Below are positions 51,405 through 60,145 of a stretch of 64,000 bases of DNA, piece by piece. The DNA lies in contig JAHBYU010000001.1 in assembly GCA_019635775.1 (NCBI GenBank), positions 496,001-560,000 on the forward strand, read 5' to 3'. Source of the DNA: Rhizobiaceae bacterium. Lineage in GTDB: Bacteria; Pseudomonadota; Alphaproteobacteria; Rhizobiales; Rhizobiaceae. The notes under the pieces were generated by a model. It was not told where the DNA came from, did not search any database, and worked only from the letters and a program-made list of their open reading frames with translations. Both the position numbers and the translations under genes were made by a program. The first letter of the stretch is position 1. Each line of letters starts with the position of its first letter.

Positions 51405-52472
51405 CTAGCTCCGCGAACGCCTTCCTTCCCGGTTGCGGCCGCGCGGGGCAGCGCCCGGGTCGCGATTGAACGCGATCCATGCGCCGCCGCCCGTATCCTG
51501 GTTGAGCAGGAAGTTCGCGGCGCGTATCGCCTCCATTTCCTTGCCCGGACGCGGCTTTGTCGAACCGAGGCCGAACAGCTTCACGAAGGTTTCGTCGTCC
51601 ATGTCCGGCGGCAGCGCGATTCCCGCAGCCTCCACTTCGGCCTTCTTCTCGGCGATCTTGGTCGGGCCGACGGGCAGGGCGACCGGGTTCATGATCGCGC
51701 TTGTCATGCCGGCAGCATAGGCCATCGGCAGGAAGGCGTTGTTGATGCCGTGGCGGTTCGGCAGGCCGAACGAAATATTCGATGCGCCGCAGGTCGTGTT
51801 CACTCCCAGTTCCTCGCGTAGGCGGCGAACGAGTGTAAACACCTGATGGCCGGCGGTCGCCATCGCACCGATCGGCATGACCAGCGGATCGACCACAATG
51901 TCATGCGCCGGAATTCCGAAGTCGGCGGCGCGTTCGACGATCTTCTTTGCAACTGCAAAGCGGACATCCGGGTCTTCCGAAATGCCGGTGTCGTCGTTGG
52001 AGATGGCGACGACGGCGACGTTGTATTTCTTGACGAGCGGCAGAACCTTTTCCAGCCGCTCCTCCTCGCCGGTCACCGAGTTCACGAGCGGGCGGCCCTT
52101 GGCGGTTTGAAGGCCGGCTTCGAGGGCGCCGGGAACCGAAGAGTCGATGCAGAGCGGCGTATCGACCACCGACTGCACGGTCTCGATCAGCTTCGGCATC
52201 AGGATGGGTTCGACGAAGTTGTTGTCTGCGTAGCGCGGATCCTGAGCCATCTTGTTGGAGAAGACCGCGCCCGAATTGATGTCGAGGACAGTCGCGCCGG
52301 CTTCGGTCTGGGCAATCGCGTCTGCCTGGACCCGCGAGAAATCGTCTCGCTCCAGTTCTTCGTTGAGCACCTTGCGGCCGGTCGGGTTGATGCGTTCGCC
52401 GATGACACAGAAGGGCTGGTCGAAGCCGATGACGATTTCGCGGGTCGCCGAGGCGACGATCGTTCGGGTCAT
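51405..52472 (-). CDS. Methyl-THF:corrinoid-type pterin-binding methyltransferase (MtgA/AcsE-like)
   Basis: A 355-aa protein with a dihydropteroate-synthase-like TIM barrel. Motifs are FCVIGERINPTGRKVLNEEL, GATVLDINSGAV, the Asp-bearing PLCIDSSVPGALEAGL and NSVTGEEERL, then DIVVDPLVMPIGA and CGASNISFGLPNRHGIN. This is the folate domain of MetH, here as a single-domain protein, as in AcsE and MtgA that move methyl groups between corrinoid protein and THF. In a demethylation pathway it should run from methyl-corrinoid to THF. The last 20 residues are Arg-rich. ATG 52472 follows GGAGAG; a perfect palindrome lies 16 bases upstream. Confidence 0.9.
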   Translation of the reverse strand: MTRTIVASATREIVIGFDQPFCVIGERINPTGRKVLNEELERDDFSRVQADAIAQTEAGATVLDINSGAVFSNKMAQDPRYADNNFVEPILMPKLIETVQSVVDTPLCIDSSVPGALEAGLQTAKGRPLVNSVTGEEERLEKVLPLVKKYNVAVVAISNDDTGISEDPDVRFAVAKKIVERAADFGIPAHDIVVDPLVMPIGAMATAGHQVFTLVRRLREELGVNTTCGASNISFGLPNRHGINNAFLPMAYAAGMTSAIMNPVALPVGPTKIAEKKAEVEAAGIALPPDMDDETFVKLFGLGSTKPRPGKEMEAIRAANFLLNQDTGGGAWIAFNRDPGAAPRGRNREGRRSRS

Positions 52473-52487
52473 AAATCTCTCCGTATT

Positions 52488-52509
52488 GATATAAAGAGTT
52501 CTTTATATC
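52488..52509. promoter_or_regulatory. Perfect palindrome upstream of the pterin methyltransferase gene
   Basis: GATATAAAG (52488-52496), AGTT, CTTTATATC (52501-52509): perfect 9-base arms, in the 69-base gap between metF and the methyltransferase gene. It resembles sites of ArsR-type regulators of the SAM/methionine cycle in alphaproteobacteria (from memory, not verified). Confidence 0.6.
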
Positions 52510-52541
52510 GTTATCTGTTCTCTATCAAGCGACGGGTGGCG

Positions 52542-53642
52542 TCAATGCGCGGACTTCACCATGTCGACCTGGGTTTCGGTTATATCGTCCTTGAGAAGGT
52601 GCTCCAGCCGCGCGGCGACCGTCGCGTCGTCTGCACGGGCCTCCCGCTTCCACGGGCGTCTGCCTTTAAGGACGCCTGATTCATCGACGATCTCGGCGAC
52701 ATATTCCTCCTGCCTGTAGGCCATCACGTGAACGCCAGACACGCCGGGGATTTCCTTCACCTCGTTGATGATGTCGATGCAGAGCTGCTTGCCTTCCTTC
52801 TTCTGGTCCTGCGCACCTTCCAGCCGCTTTATCACGGCATCGGGAATATGGATGCCCGGTACGTTCGAGCGGATCCACTTGGCGGTCTTGGCAGAGGCCA
52901 GCGGCCCAACTCCAACCAGGATGAATACCTTTTCGGTATGGCCGAGGTCGCGCGCCTTCTGCATGAAGGTCTTGAGCATTGGCACGTCGAAACAATACTG
53001 GCTTTGTACGAATTGGGCGCCAGCGGCTATCTTCTTGCCGAGGTGGATCGGCCGGAAGTCATAGGGCGGCGCGAAAGGGTTGATCGCCGCTCCTAGGAAC
53101 ACCTGCGGTGAGGTCGTCAGCTTTCTGCCCGACAGGAACTTGCCGTTGTCGCGCATGATGCGGATCGTTTCGAGCAGCGAGGTGGAATCGAGGTCGAAAA
53201 CAGGCTTTGCCCCCGGCTGGTCCCCGGCCTGCACGCCATCGCCCGTCAGGCAGAGAATGTTGGCCACGCCCATCGCCGCGCCGCCCAGCACATCGCCCTG
53301 TATGGCTATGCGGTTCTTGTCACGGCAGGCGATCTGCATCACAGGCGCGTAGCCCATGCGGGTCAGCAGGGCGCAGATGCCAACGGACGACATGTGGCAG
53401 TTTGCACCCGAGGCATCGACGGCGTTGATCGCATCGACCCAGCCGTCGAACACCTTGGCGCGGTTGTACACGTCTTCGGGGTCGGCGCTGTCGGGAGGGT
53501 TGAGTTCCGTCGTCACCGCGAATTCGCCGCGCCTCAAGACACGTTCGAGCCTGCCGCGTGAGCTGTGGCCGGGCAGGAGATCGAGCGGCAGGTCGATGCC
53601 CGCAGGGTTCTCGTCGGGATGGAACGGCCTCTTCTCGCTCAT
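52542..53642 (-). CDS. metF: Methylenetetrahydrofolate reductase (MetF-like)
   Basis: A 366-aa flavin-dependent TIM-barrel enzyme of the MTHFR family: GEFAVTTELNPPDSADP near residue 40, GICALLTRMGYAP, ILCLTGDGVQAGDQPGA (the FAD/folate loop) and AQFVQSQYCFDVPML. In this context it probably oxidises methyl-THF to methylene-THF or works reversibly with its Cys-rich partner. The C-terminal 60 residues, after EIPGVSGVHVMAYRQEE, extend beyond the minimal enzyme. ATG 53642 overlaps the stop of the upstream MetV-like gene (ATGA). Confidence 0.88.
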   Translation of the reverse strand: MSEKRPFHPDENPAGIDLPLDLLPGHSSRGRLERVLRRGEFAVTTELNPPDSADPEDVYNRAKVFDGWVDAINAVDASGANCHMSSVGICALLTRMGYAPVMQIACRDKNRIAIQGDVLGGAAMGVANILCLTGDGVQAGDQPGAKPVFDLDSTSLLETIRIMRDNGKFLSGRKLTTSPQVFLGAAINPFAPPYDFRPIHLGKKIAAGAQFVQSQYCFDVPMLKTFMQKARDLGHTEKVFILVGVGPLASAKTAKWIRSNVPGIHIPDAVIKRLEGAQDQKKEGKQLCIDIINEVKEIPGVSGVHVMAYRQEEYVAEIVDESGVLKGRRPWKREARADDATVAARLEHLLKDDITETQVDMVKSAH

Positions 53643-54292
53643 GCCGATGTTCCAGCCTTTTCGGCCTCGCGGGCAGCTGCGGCATTCGCCGTCACGCGCA
53701 GCCACGCCGAGGTTTCCCGCAGCGACTGGTCCACCGGCTTCTGCACGTTGAGGATCGCGTCGCCCTTGACCATGTTTCGCGAACCTTCCCATGCCTTCAC
53801 CCAGACGCAGGGCATGTCTGGCTCGACCTCGCAATTGCCGTTGGCGCGGACTCCGCCGCAGGGCCCATTGCGCAATTGCTTGGGGCAGTTCATCGGGCAG
53901 GACATGCCCGTCGATGAAAGAACGCACTGGCCACACATGCGGCAGTCGAACATGAATCCTTTCACGCGCTTCTCGATGAATTTCACCGGCCCTTCGACAC
54001 GGCGGTAGCCGATGCTTTTCCAGAGCGGATGCAGCAGAAGGAAAGTATCCGCGAACCGGGCGTAGAACCATTCGAGCGCCCGGGAATGCCTGATCGACCA
54101 CAGCCGGACGGAATAGGAGCGCTGCACGCGCCGCTGCGGCGACACGTCGGCTGGCTTGTAGTCCGATTTCGGAGCGGTCTTCTTGACCACGGTCGCCTGC
54201 GTGACGCCGCCGCTCGCCGTTGGCGGCAGCACCTCGGGCGCGGAACTTGCCGGACCCTTTGCGGTGGTGGAAACCGGCTGCGTCCTATCCAT
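53639..54292 (-). CDS. MetV-like Cys-rich partner of MTHFR (MTHFR C-terminal domain)
   Basis: A 217-aa protein with a disordered Ser/Thr/Lys-rich N-terminus (about 1-60) and a Cys-rich core: FDCRMCGQCVLSSTGMSCP, then MNCPKQLRNGPCGG, then NGNCEV and DMPCVW, at least eight Cys suited to Zn or Fe-S. This matches the MTHFR C-terminal/MetV family that pairs with MetF in acetogens and methylotrophs. It overlaps metF by 4 bases and the upstream gene by 8. ATG 54292 is preferred; a longer frame exists upstream. Confidence 0.85.
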   Translation of the reverse strand: MDRTQPVSTTAKGPASSAPEVLPPTASGGVTQATVVKKTAPKSDYKPADVSPQRRVQRSYSVRLWSIRHSRALEWFYARFADTFLLLHPLWKSIGYRRVEGPVKFIEKRVKGFMFDCRMCGQCVLSSTGMSCPMNCPKQLRNGPCGGVRANGNCEVEPDMPCVWVKAWEGSRNMVKGDAILNVQKPVDQSLRETSAWLRVTANAAAAREAEKAGTSA

Positions 54293-54587
54293 TTTCTTTG
54301 CCGCCTGCCTTGGCGAGGGCGACAAGCCGTTCCCGATCGTACTGTCTGTCGAGTTCGTCGGCCGCCTTCGCGACTTCTGCTTCCAGGTCATCGCTCACGC
54401 TGACGGGAGCGGATTTTCGCCACTCAGCCAGATAGGCGTCCGTTTCAGCCGCGCCCGACCGCATCGCAGCCATGTCGATCGCCTCGGTGAAGCGCAGCGG
54501 CAATTCGCGCTTGGCGTTCTGCCTACCCTTCTTGACGATGACCTGGGCGGGGATATCGCGCCAGTAGACGATGATAAGGTCGGCCAT
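54285..54587 (-). CDS. Virulence-factor-domain protein of unknown function
   Basis: A 100-aa cytoplasmic protein, MADLIIVYWRDIPAQVIVKK, then RELPLRFTEAIDMAAMRSGA and DAYLAEWRKS. It matches the small PF13769 'virulence factor' family, whose name has no demonstrated basis here. It overlaps the MetV-like gene by 8 bases and is the first gene of the metV-metF transcript, so a role in methyl-group metabolism is more likely than virulence. ATG 54587 is used over an upstream in-frame start. Confidence 0.78.
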   Translation of the reverse strand: MADLIIVYWRDIPAQVIVKKGRQNAKRELPLRFTEAIDMAAMRSGAAETDAYLAEWRKSAPVSVSDDLEAEVAKAADELDRQYDRERLVALAKAGGKENG

Positions 54588-54742
54588 TGAAATCTCGCTG
54601 TCTCGCAGGTGCAAGCATTGCCGGAAGCGCAAATCTGCCGCTTCTCATCCGACGACGCGCGTGCATTTAAAAGCGACGTAGCCGTATGGCGCAATCAGCA
54701 AAGCGCGCCACGGACAGGCTGCCGATCGCCTCGCATCCGGGC

Positions 54743-55315
54743 CTAACGCCTGAACTCCAGAATATCGAGCTTCGACTCATATTTCGGGGCGGGGAACTCG
54801 ATACGCCACTCGGAAGGGCCAGTCCGGAATGCGTAGCCAACCTGGTCCGTCTCCCTGCCGCTGGCATAAGGCTTTGGTGTGTCTCCGGCGATGAAAAACG
54901 ATCCAAGATAAATCATACGCTTTTCGCCGTCGTCGTAGAATCGCCCCGTTGTGCGCTGGGAGCCGCTCAGCTTGTCCAGCTTCCAACCCGCCCCATCGTC
55001 GGTGACCCGGCATTTGAACCAGTCGTAGATGACAAGCGTCGCAAGGCCGCCTGCCTTTATCGTGCGGCAACGCCAGTCTCCGGAAAGGTCGAAGTCGGAT
55101 GTCGTCAACAGCGGCTTGGCGAGCAGGCTCTCGAGTTCCTTCACCTCCGCGGGATCGCCGGCCTTCGCTTCTTCGAGCGCGGTCTTTCGGGACTCGCCAT
55201 ACTGTTCCAGCTTGTCCTTGTCGGCCGGCGTCATCAGCTTTTGCACTGTGCCATCCGCCAATGCAGCGGTGGCCGCAACAGTCAGTCCGGCGATGAGGAT
55301 GAAAATGCGAAGCAT
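54743..55315 (-). CDS. DUF4893 exported protein
   Basis: A 190-aa protein with a signal peptide (MLRIFILIAGLTVAATAALA). The mature part has FDLSGDWRCRTIKAGG, then LVIYDWFKCRVTDDG and KRMIYLGSFFIAGD, the DUF4893 pattern. It is a periplasmic protein of unknown role, common in alphaproteobacteria. It interrupts the corrinoid genes on the same strand and is probably a bystander. Confidence 0.85.
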   Translation of the reverse strand: MLRIFILIAGLTVAATAALADGTVQKLMTPADKDKLEQYGESRKTALEEAKAGDPAEVKELESLLAKPLLTTSDFDLSGDWRCRTIKAGGLATLVIYDWFKCRVTDDGAGWKLDKLSGSQRTTGRFYDDGEKRMIYLGSFFIAGDTPKPYASGRETDQVGYAFRTGPSEWRIEFPAPKYESKLDILEFRR

Positions 55316-55372
55316 GCAGCGCTCTCCCTGGTCAGATTAGCCGAAAGGGCAGGGGAATCTGGCGCTTTTGGG

Positions 55373-56026
55373 TCAGCGTCCCGCGTTCACGATGGCCTGC
55401 GTTAGATCGCCATAACCCGTGAACCGGTATTCATAGTCGAGTTTCAGGTAGTCGGCCGCCCATCTGGCCTTCTTCTGAAGCTCCGTATCGTGTGTTTGGG
55501 CCAGGTAGACGATCTTCGTGTAGTTGCCGAATACCATGTCGCGCAGTTCAGGGTGGGTGTCGAGCTTCAGGGGTTCTATGACGAATGCCTCGAACTGTCG
55601 TGCCAGCAGGTCTGTCAGATAGAACGCCGTGAACTCCTCGTCCATATTCGCCGCAAACTGAGCGTTGCCTGTAAAGAACGAATAGCAATGCGGGCCGCCG
55701 ATGCGCTCAACGCCTTCCTGCGCGCAGATCTTGTCGAGTTCACCCTGGGTGCCGCATTCGGCGTAGCCGATGAAGATGCGCGAATATCCTTCCCGGCGAG
55801 CCTCGGCGATTGCCTCACGCATGGCCGGGGCAATCTTTTCGGGAAAGACGTGCCAGATGGCTGGCAGGCAGACGAGGTCGATATGAGGAAGGGCGTTTGC
55901 CTTGCAGATCGCAATGACCTCGCGGGCGATTGCGCCGCACGCGATGACCCGAACCCGTTCGGCAACCGGCACGGAGGCTGGGATTGTGCCGCTTTGCGAG
56001 ATTACATCTGGTGCATCATGTGCCAT
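55373..56026 (-). CDS. DUF1638 protein associated with corrinoid methyltransferases
   Basis: A 217-aa cytoplasmic protein. It has RVIACGAIAREVIAICKANAL, then HIDLVCLPAIWHVFP, then RIFIGYAECGTQGELDKIC and GGPHCYSFFTGN, with conserved Cys and His residues suggesting a metal or cofactor site. DUF1638 genes are recurrently found beside MttB-family and corrinoid genes; no biochemical role is established to my knowledge. ATG 56026 is used; a GTG 12 bases upstream is possible. Confidence 0.85.
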   Translation of the reverse strand: MAHDAPDVISQSGTIPASVPVAERVRVIACGAIAREVIAICKANALPHIDLVCLPAIWHVFPEKIAPAMREAIAEARREGYSRIFIGYAECGTQGELDKICAQEGVERIGGPHCYSFFTGNAQFAANMDEEFTAFYLTDLLARQFEAFVIEPLKLDTHPELRDMVFGNYTKIVYLAQTHDTELQKKARWAADYLKLDYEYRFTGYGDLTQAIVNAGR

Positions 56027-56152
56027 CGGCCAGTTCACGGTATTATGGGCTTTTGAAGGTCAAGCCTCGATGGAACTTATTGTCCCCCGGTTCGTTATTC
56101 TGCGCATTTATTTTTCGCGCATTGAATGTAGTCACTGAGGGAGACATCGTCG

Positions 56153-56281
56153 ATGAACCTGTCGCGTATCGCAACACTCGCCACAATTCTTGTCTGCGCC
56201 ATCGCAGTCTCGGCATGCGCCAACACGGTTCGCGGCGCCAAGCGGGACGTCCAGGCGACCGCCAACGCTATCGAGAACTAA
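56153..56281 (+). CDS. Entericidin-family small lipoprotein
   Basis: A 42-aa lipoprotein: MNLSRIATLATILVCAIAVS ending in a lipobox (VSAC), then NTVRGAKRDVQATANAIEN, the entericidin EcnA/B pattern. GAGGGAGA precedes the ATG. It is encoded on the plus strand between two minus-strand corrinoid genes. Entericidins are envelope lipoproteins linked to stress; the context gives no link to methyl transfer. Confidence 0.85.
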   Translation: MNLSRIATLATILVCAIAVSACANTVRGAKRDVQATANAIEN

Positions 56282-56328
56282 CGTTCGGCAGCGTGGGGTC
56301 GCGCTGACGCGGCCCAATCACCGGTGTC

Positions 56329-57027
<699 letters not shown>

Positions 57028-57331
57028 TGTCGGGCTCCAGATGGTCGCGTCCGGCTATTCCGGCGCGGCGCGGGTCATTGCCACAATACGTAGCCTGCAA
57101 GGCATTCAAAGCCATAGCTGATTTGCGACTTCCTGCAATAGGAAAGCGGCAATGCCAAGGCAAGGGCGGCCTCGGGAATAGCGGAACTTTCGCGCAAAAT
57201 GCAGGCTGTCGATAACACCTTGGTGATGCAGCCGGAATCTCGGACGGTCACAAATATGTGCCTACTTGCATACGGGCCTTTGCAACGTATGGTCGACCGG
57301 AGGAAACCTGTCTGAATAGGGGACACATTTC
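57028..57331. other. Gap between the corrinoid protein and DoxX genes
   Basis: No gene in 304 bases of divergent upstream DNA. It contains TTTGCGACT (57122-57130), 8 of 9 bases identical to the motif upstream of mttB and glxA, 95 bases before the corrinoid protein start. No riboswitch signature was seen. Confidence 0.5.
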
Positions 57332-57721
57332 ATGCAACTGACATTCCTGCAGCCATGGGCGCCGCAGATATTGAGCCTGCTTCGCATTCTTGCAGCCGCC
57401 ACCTTCCTTACTCACGGCACGATGAAGCTGTTCGGCTGGCCTGCACCGTTTCCCTATCCTCTGAACGGGTTGCTTTATACGGCTGCCATCCTGGAGGTCG
57501 TCGGCGGCATTCTCCTCGTCATAGGCCTGTTTTCGCGGCCGGTGGCGTTCATCCTCTCCGGCCTGATGGCGTTTGCCTATTTCCTCGGCCATGCCGGGGG
57601 AGGCTTCTTCCCCGTCCTGAACGGCGGCGAGGCAGCGATGCTGTTCTGCTTCATATTCCTGTACATCGCTGCTGCCGGTCCTGGGCCCTGGAGCGTCGAC
57701 GCCGCTTCTGGCAGAGCGTAA
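57332..57721 (+). CDS. DoxX-family membrane protein
   Basis: A 129-aa membrane protein with four hydrophobic helices, a DoxX/SURF4 pattern: LSLLRILAAATFLTHGTMKLFGW, then AILEVVGGILLVIGLFSRPVAF and FMAFAYF-like third helix. Family members are tied to redox stress and quinone chemistry but are mostly uncharacterised. It lies between the corrinoid protein gene and mttB; any link is positional. Confidence 0.85.
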   Translation: MQLTFLQPWAPQILSLLRILAAATFLTHGTMKLFGWPAPFPYPLNGLLYTAAILEVVGGILLVIGLFSRPVAFILSGLMAFAYFLGHAGGGFFPVLNGGEAAMLFCFIFLYIAAAGPGPWSVDAASGRA

Positions 57722-57803
57722 GCAGCTAGGCAGCAGCGGCGCCATCCTGCCTGTTTGCGCGGGATGATGCCCTGCTGCGGCGTTTGCCCGTCGTTTCCCT
57801 GCT

Positions 57804-57819
57804 TGTCGATTTTGCGACA
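57804..57819. promoter_or_regulatory. TTTGCGACA motif and dyad upstream of mttB
   Basis: TTTGCGACA (57811-57819) lies 113 bases before the mttB start and matches the glxA and copy C motifs. It also forms a small dyad with TGTCG at 57804-57808 (TGTCG, six bases, CGACA). Confidence 0.5.
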
Positions 57820-57931
57820 GGCCGTGGCGTTGCCAAGCCGTTTCCACTAGGCTTCATGGCTACGATCCGGCCCGATGGCTGCGCCGTAAATGGAACAGTT
57901 CGGCTGCGCCACTTTGCCCAGGGAAGATGAC

Positions 57932-59506
57932 ATGAGTGAAAATCTCGCAGCCGAACAGGAAGCGCCTGCCGGGCGTCGTGGACGTGGAGCAGGCGGCGGC
58001 GCTGCGGCCCGCCGCGCCGCGCGCACAGGAGGCGGAGCCGGTCCGCAGCTGACCTATATCAAGCGCGAAATCCCGCTTTACGAAGTGCTCAGCGAGGACG
58101 GCCTGGCGCTCATAGAGAAGAATGCCGACACCGTGCTGGAGGAAGTCGGCATAATCTTCCGTGACGATCCCGAGGCGCTTGAGATGTGGAAGGCTGCCGG
58201 CGCAGATGTCCAGGGAGACCGTGTCCATTTCCCGAAGGGGTTGCCGCGTTCGCTGCTCAAGACCGCTCCGAAGCAGTACATCCAGCACGCACGCAATCCG
58301 GAGCGTTCGGTGCAGATCGGCGGTAATGCCACCGTCTTCGCGCCGGTCTATGGCCCCCCCTTCGTGCGCGACCTCGACGGCAACCGCCGCTACGCCACGA
58401 TCGAGGATTTCCGCAACTTCGTGAAGCTCGCCTACATGGCGCCGTCCATTCACCATTCGGGCGGCACGGTCTGCGAGCCAGTTGACGTGCCGGTGAACAA
58501 GCGCCACCTCGACATGGTCTACAGCCACATCAAGTATTCCGACAAACCGTTCATGGGTTCGGTCACCGCCCCGGAGCGCGCGGAAGACACGGTGGCGATG
58601 GCAAAGATCGTCTTCGGCGACGATTTCGTCGAAAACAACACCGTCCTGACATCGCTCATCAACGCCAATTCGCCGATGGTGTTCGACGACACCATGCTTG
58701 GCGCGCTCAAGGTCTATGCGCGTCACAACCAGGCCTGCATCGTGACGCCGTTTATCCTTGCCGGGGCAATGAGCCCTGTCACCGTTGCAGGCACGTTGAC
58801 GCAGGTTCTGGCCGAGGTGCTTGCCGGGGCTGCCGTGACGCAACTCGTACGGCCCGGCGCGCCGGTCCTGTTCGGCACGTTTGCGTCCTCAATCTCGATG
58901 CAGTCCGGCGCTCCAACCTTCGGTACCCCGGAGCCGTCGCTGGTTTCCTATGGCGCTGCGCAGCTTGCCCGCCGCCTTGGTCTGCCTTTCCGCACCGGCG
59001 GTTCGCTCTGCGCCTCAAAGGTTCCGGATGCGCAAGCGGCGTATGAAAGCGCCAACACGCTGAATTCCACCGTGCTGGCCGGCGCCAATTTCGTACTTCA
59101 TGCTGCCGGCTGGCTCGAGGGCGGCCTCGCCTCCTGCTACGAGAAGTTCATGATGGACATTGACCAACTCGGCATGCAGCAGAAGTTCGCGGCTGGCGTC
59201 GATCTCTCGGAGAATGGTCAGGCCATGGACGCCATCCGGCAGGTCGGACCAGGCAGTCACTATCTCGGCTGCGACCACACGCAGGCCAATTTCCAGACAG
59301 CCTTCTATCGCTCGAATATCGCCGACAACAACTCGTTCGAGCAGTGGCAGGCCGAGGGCGAGAAGACCGCGCCGCAGCGTGCCAACGAGCTTGCCCGCCG
59401 CTGGCTGGATTCCTATGAGGCGCCCGCGCTCGATCAGGGCATCGACGAGGCTCTGCTGGCGTTCATTCGCGAGAAGAAGGACTCGATGCCTGACGCCTTC
59501 ACTTGA
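57932..59506 (+). CDS. mttB: Trimethylamine/betaine methyltransferase, MttB superfamily (non-pyrrolysine)
   Basis: A 524-aa corrinoid methyltransferase. An Arg/Gly/Ala-rich tail (about 10-45) precedes the MttB barrel: LTYIKREIPLYEVLSEDGLAL, GADVQGDRVHFPKGL, NDDTMLGAL-like loops, and FGTPEPSLVSYGAAQLARRLG. No in-frame TAG interrupts the frame, so it is of the non-pyrrolysine kind, as in MtgB (glycine betaine), MtpB (proline betaine) and MtcB (carnitine). The substrate here is probably a betaine-type quaternary amine but cannot be fixed. ATG 57932 follows CAGGGAAGA; an upstream in-frame TTG/ATG adds 14 residues. Confidence 0.9.
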   Translation: MSENLAAEQEAPAGRRGRGAGGGAAARRAARTGGGAGPQLTYIKREIPLYEVLSEDGLALIEKNADTVLEEVGIIFRDDPEALEMWKAAGADVQGDRVHFPKGLPRSLLKTAPKQYIQHARNPERSVQIGGNATVFAPVYGPPFVRDLDGNRRYATIEDFRNFVKLAYMAPSIHHSGGTVCEPVDVPVNKRHLDMVYSHIKYSDKPFMGSVTAPERAEDTVAMAKIVFGDDFVENNTVLTSLINANSPMVFDDTMLGALKVYARHNQACIVTPFILAGAMSPVTVAGTLTQVLAEVLAGAAVTQLVRPGAPVLFGTFASSISMQSGAPTFGTPEPSLVSYGAAQLARRLGLPFRTGGSLCASKVPDAQAAYESANTLNSTVLAGANFVLHAAGWLEGGLASCYEKFMMDIDQLGMQQKFAAGVDLSENGQAMDAIRQVGPGSHYLGCDHTQANFQTAFYRSNIADNNSFEQWQAEGEKTAPQRANELARRWLDSYEAPALDQGIDEALLAFIREKKDSMPDAFT

Positions 59507-59610
59507 AGAGAGCCCGATTCAGGCCGGGCTAAAGTGGCCAACATCATTCACAAGGAAGTCTGGCGCAGCGCATTCCGGGACTGACGTCTTTCGTCTCGTT
59601 CGGGCGTTGC

Positions 59611-60012
59611 TCAGTTCGTGTTCTGCGTGGCGTCCACGACCGGGTCGAACGGTGCGTCGCAGAGCGTCACGCCATCCACAGTGCTGCAATTGGTTGCTCC
59701 TTCCGGGACACCAGCGGCAATGTCTGCGTCGCTTGCCGGTACGGTCGGCGTGTTTGCCGCTGGAGCCTCGGGAGACACTGGCAGCGAAGTCTCGGCTGGC
59801 GCGGCGGTCATCAAGGCGCTCGCAGGGGCGAGAGGCACTGTGCCGGACGCCGGTTCTGAAGTGACCGTCGGCATCGAAGGCGGGGGCAGGGGAGCCTGCT
59901 GCATCTGCGTCGGCTGCGCGGCAACCGGTGCGTAGGAAACGTTCTGCGGCTCTGAAGAAGTGCAGCCGGCCAGTAGAATTATGCTGAGCGCCGGCGTCAG
60001 TCTGAAGGTCAT
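59611..60012 (-). CDS. Pro/Ala-rich lipoprotein, unknown function
   Basis: A 133-aa secreted lipoprotein: MTFRLTPALSIILLAGC has a lipobox (LAGC). The mature part is Pro/Ala/Thr-rich and low complexity for about 70 residues, then ends with a small Cys pair (NCSTVDGVTLCDAPFDP). Not recognised. An upstream in-frame start exists but would put the lipobox 50 residues in. Confidence 0.7.
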   Translation of the reverse strand: MTFRLTPALSIILLAGCTSSEPQNVSYAPVAAQPTQMQQAPLPPPSMPTVTSEPASGTVPLAPASALMTAAPAETSLPVSPEAPAANTPTVPASDADIAAGVPEGATNCSTVDGVTLCDAPFDPVVDATQNTN

Positions 60013-60145
60013 GCTCGAACTCACGTTGAGCAGCGATGTTCCAGATTTCAGGTCCGATGACAAGGCTGCAAGCATGGAGGGGCCCGCTTCTTGAGCCACA
60101 AAATGTTGAACCGTGCATCGAGCAAGCCCCGGCGCTCAACGGCTG

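Noticed and set aside
57932..59506. A pyrrolysine (amber) position in the MttB-type gene
   Set aside because: The frame has no TAG, so pyrrolysine cannot be encoded.
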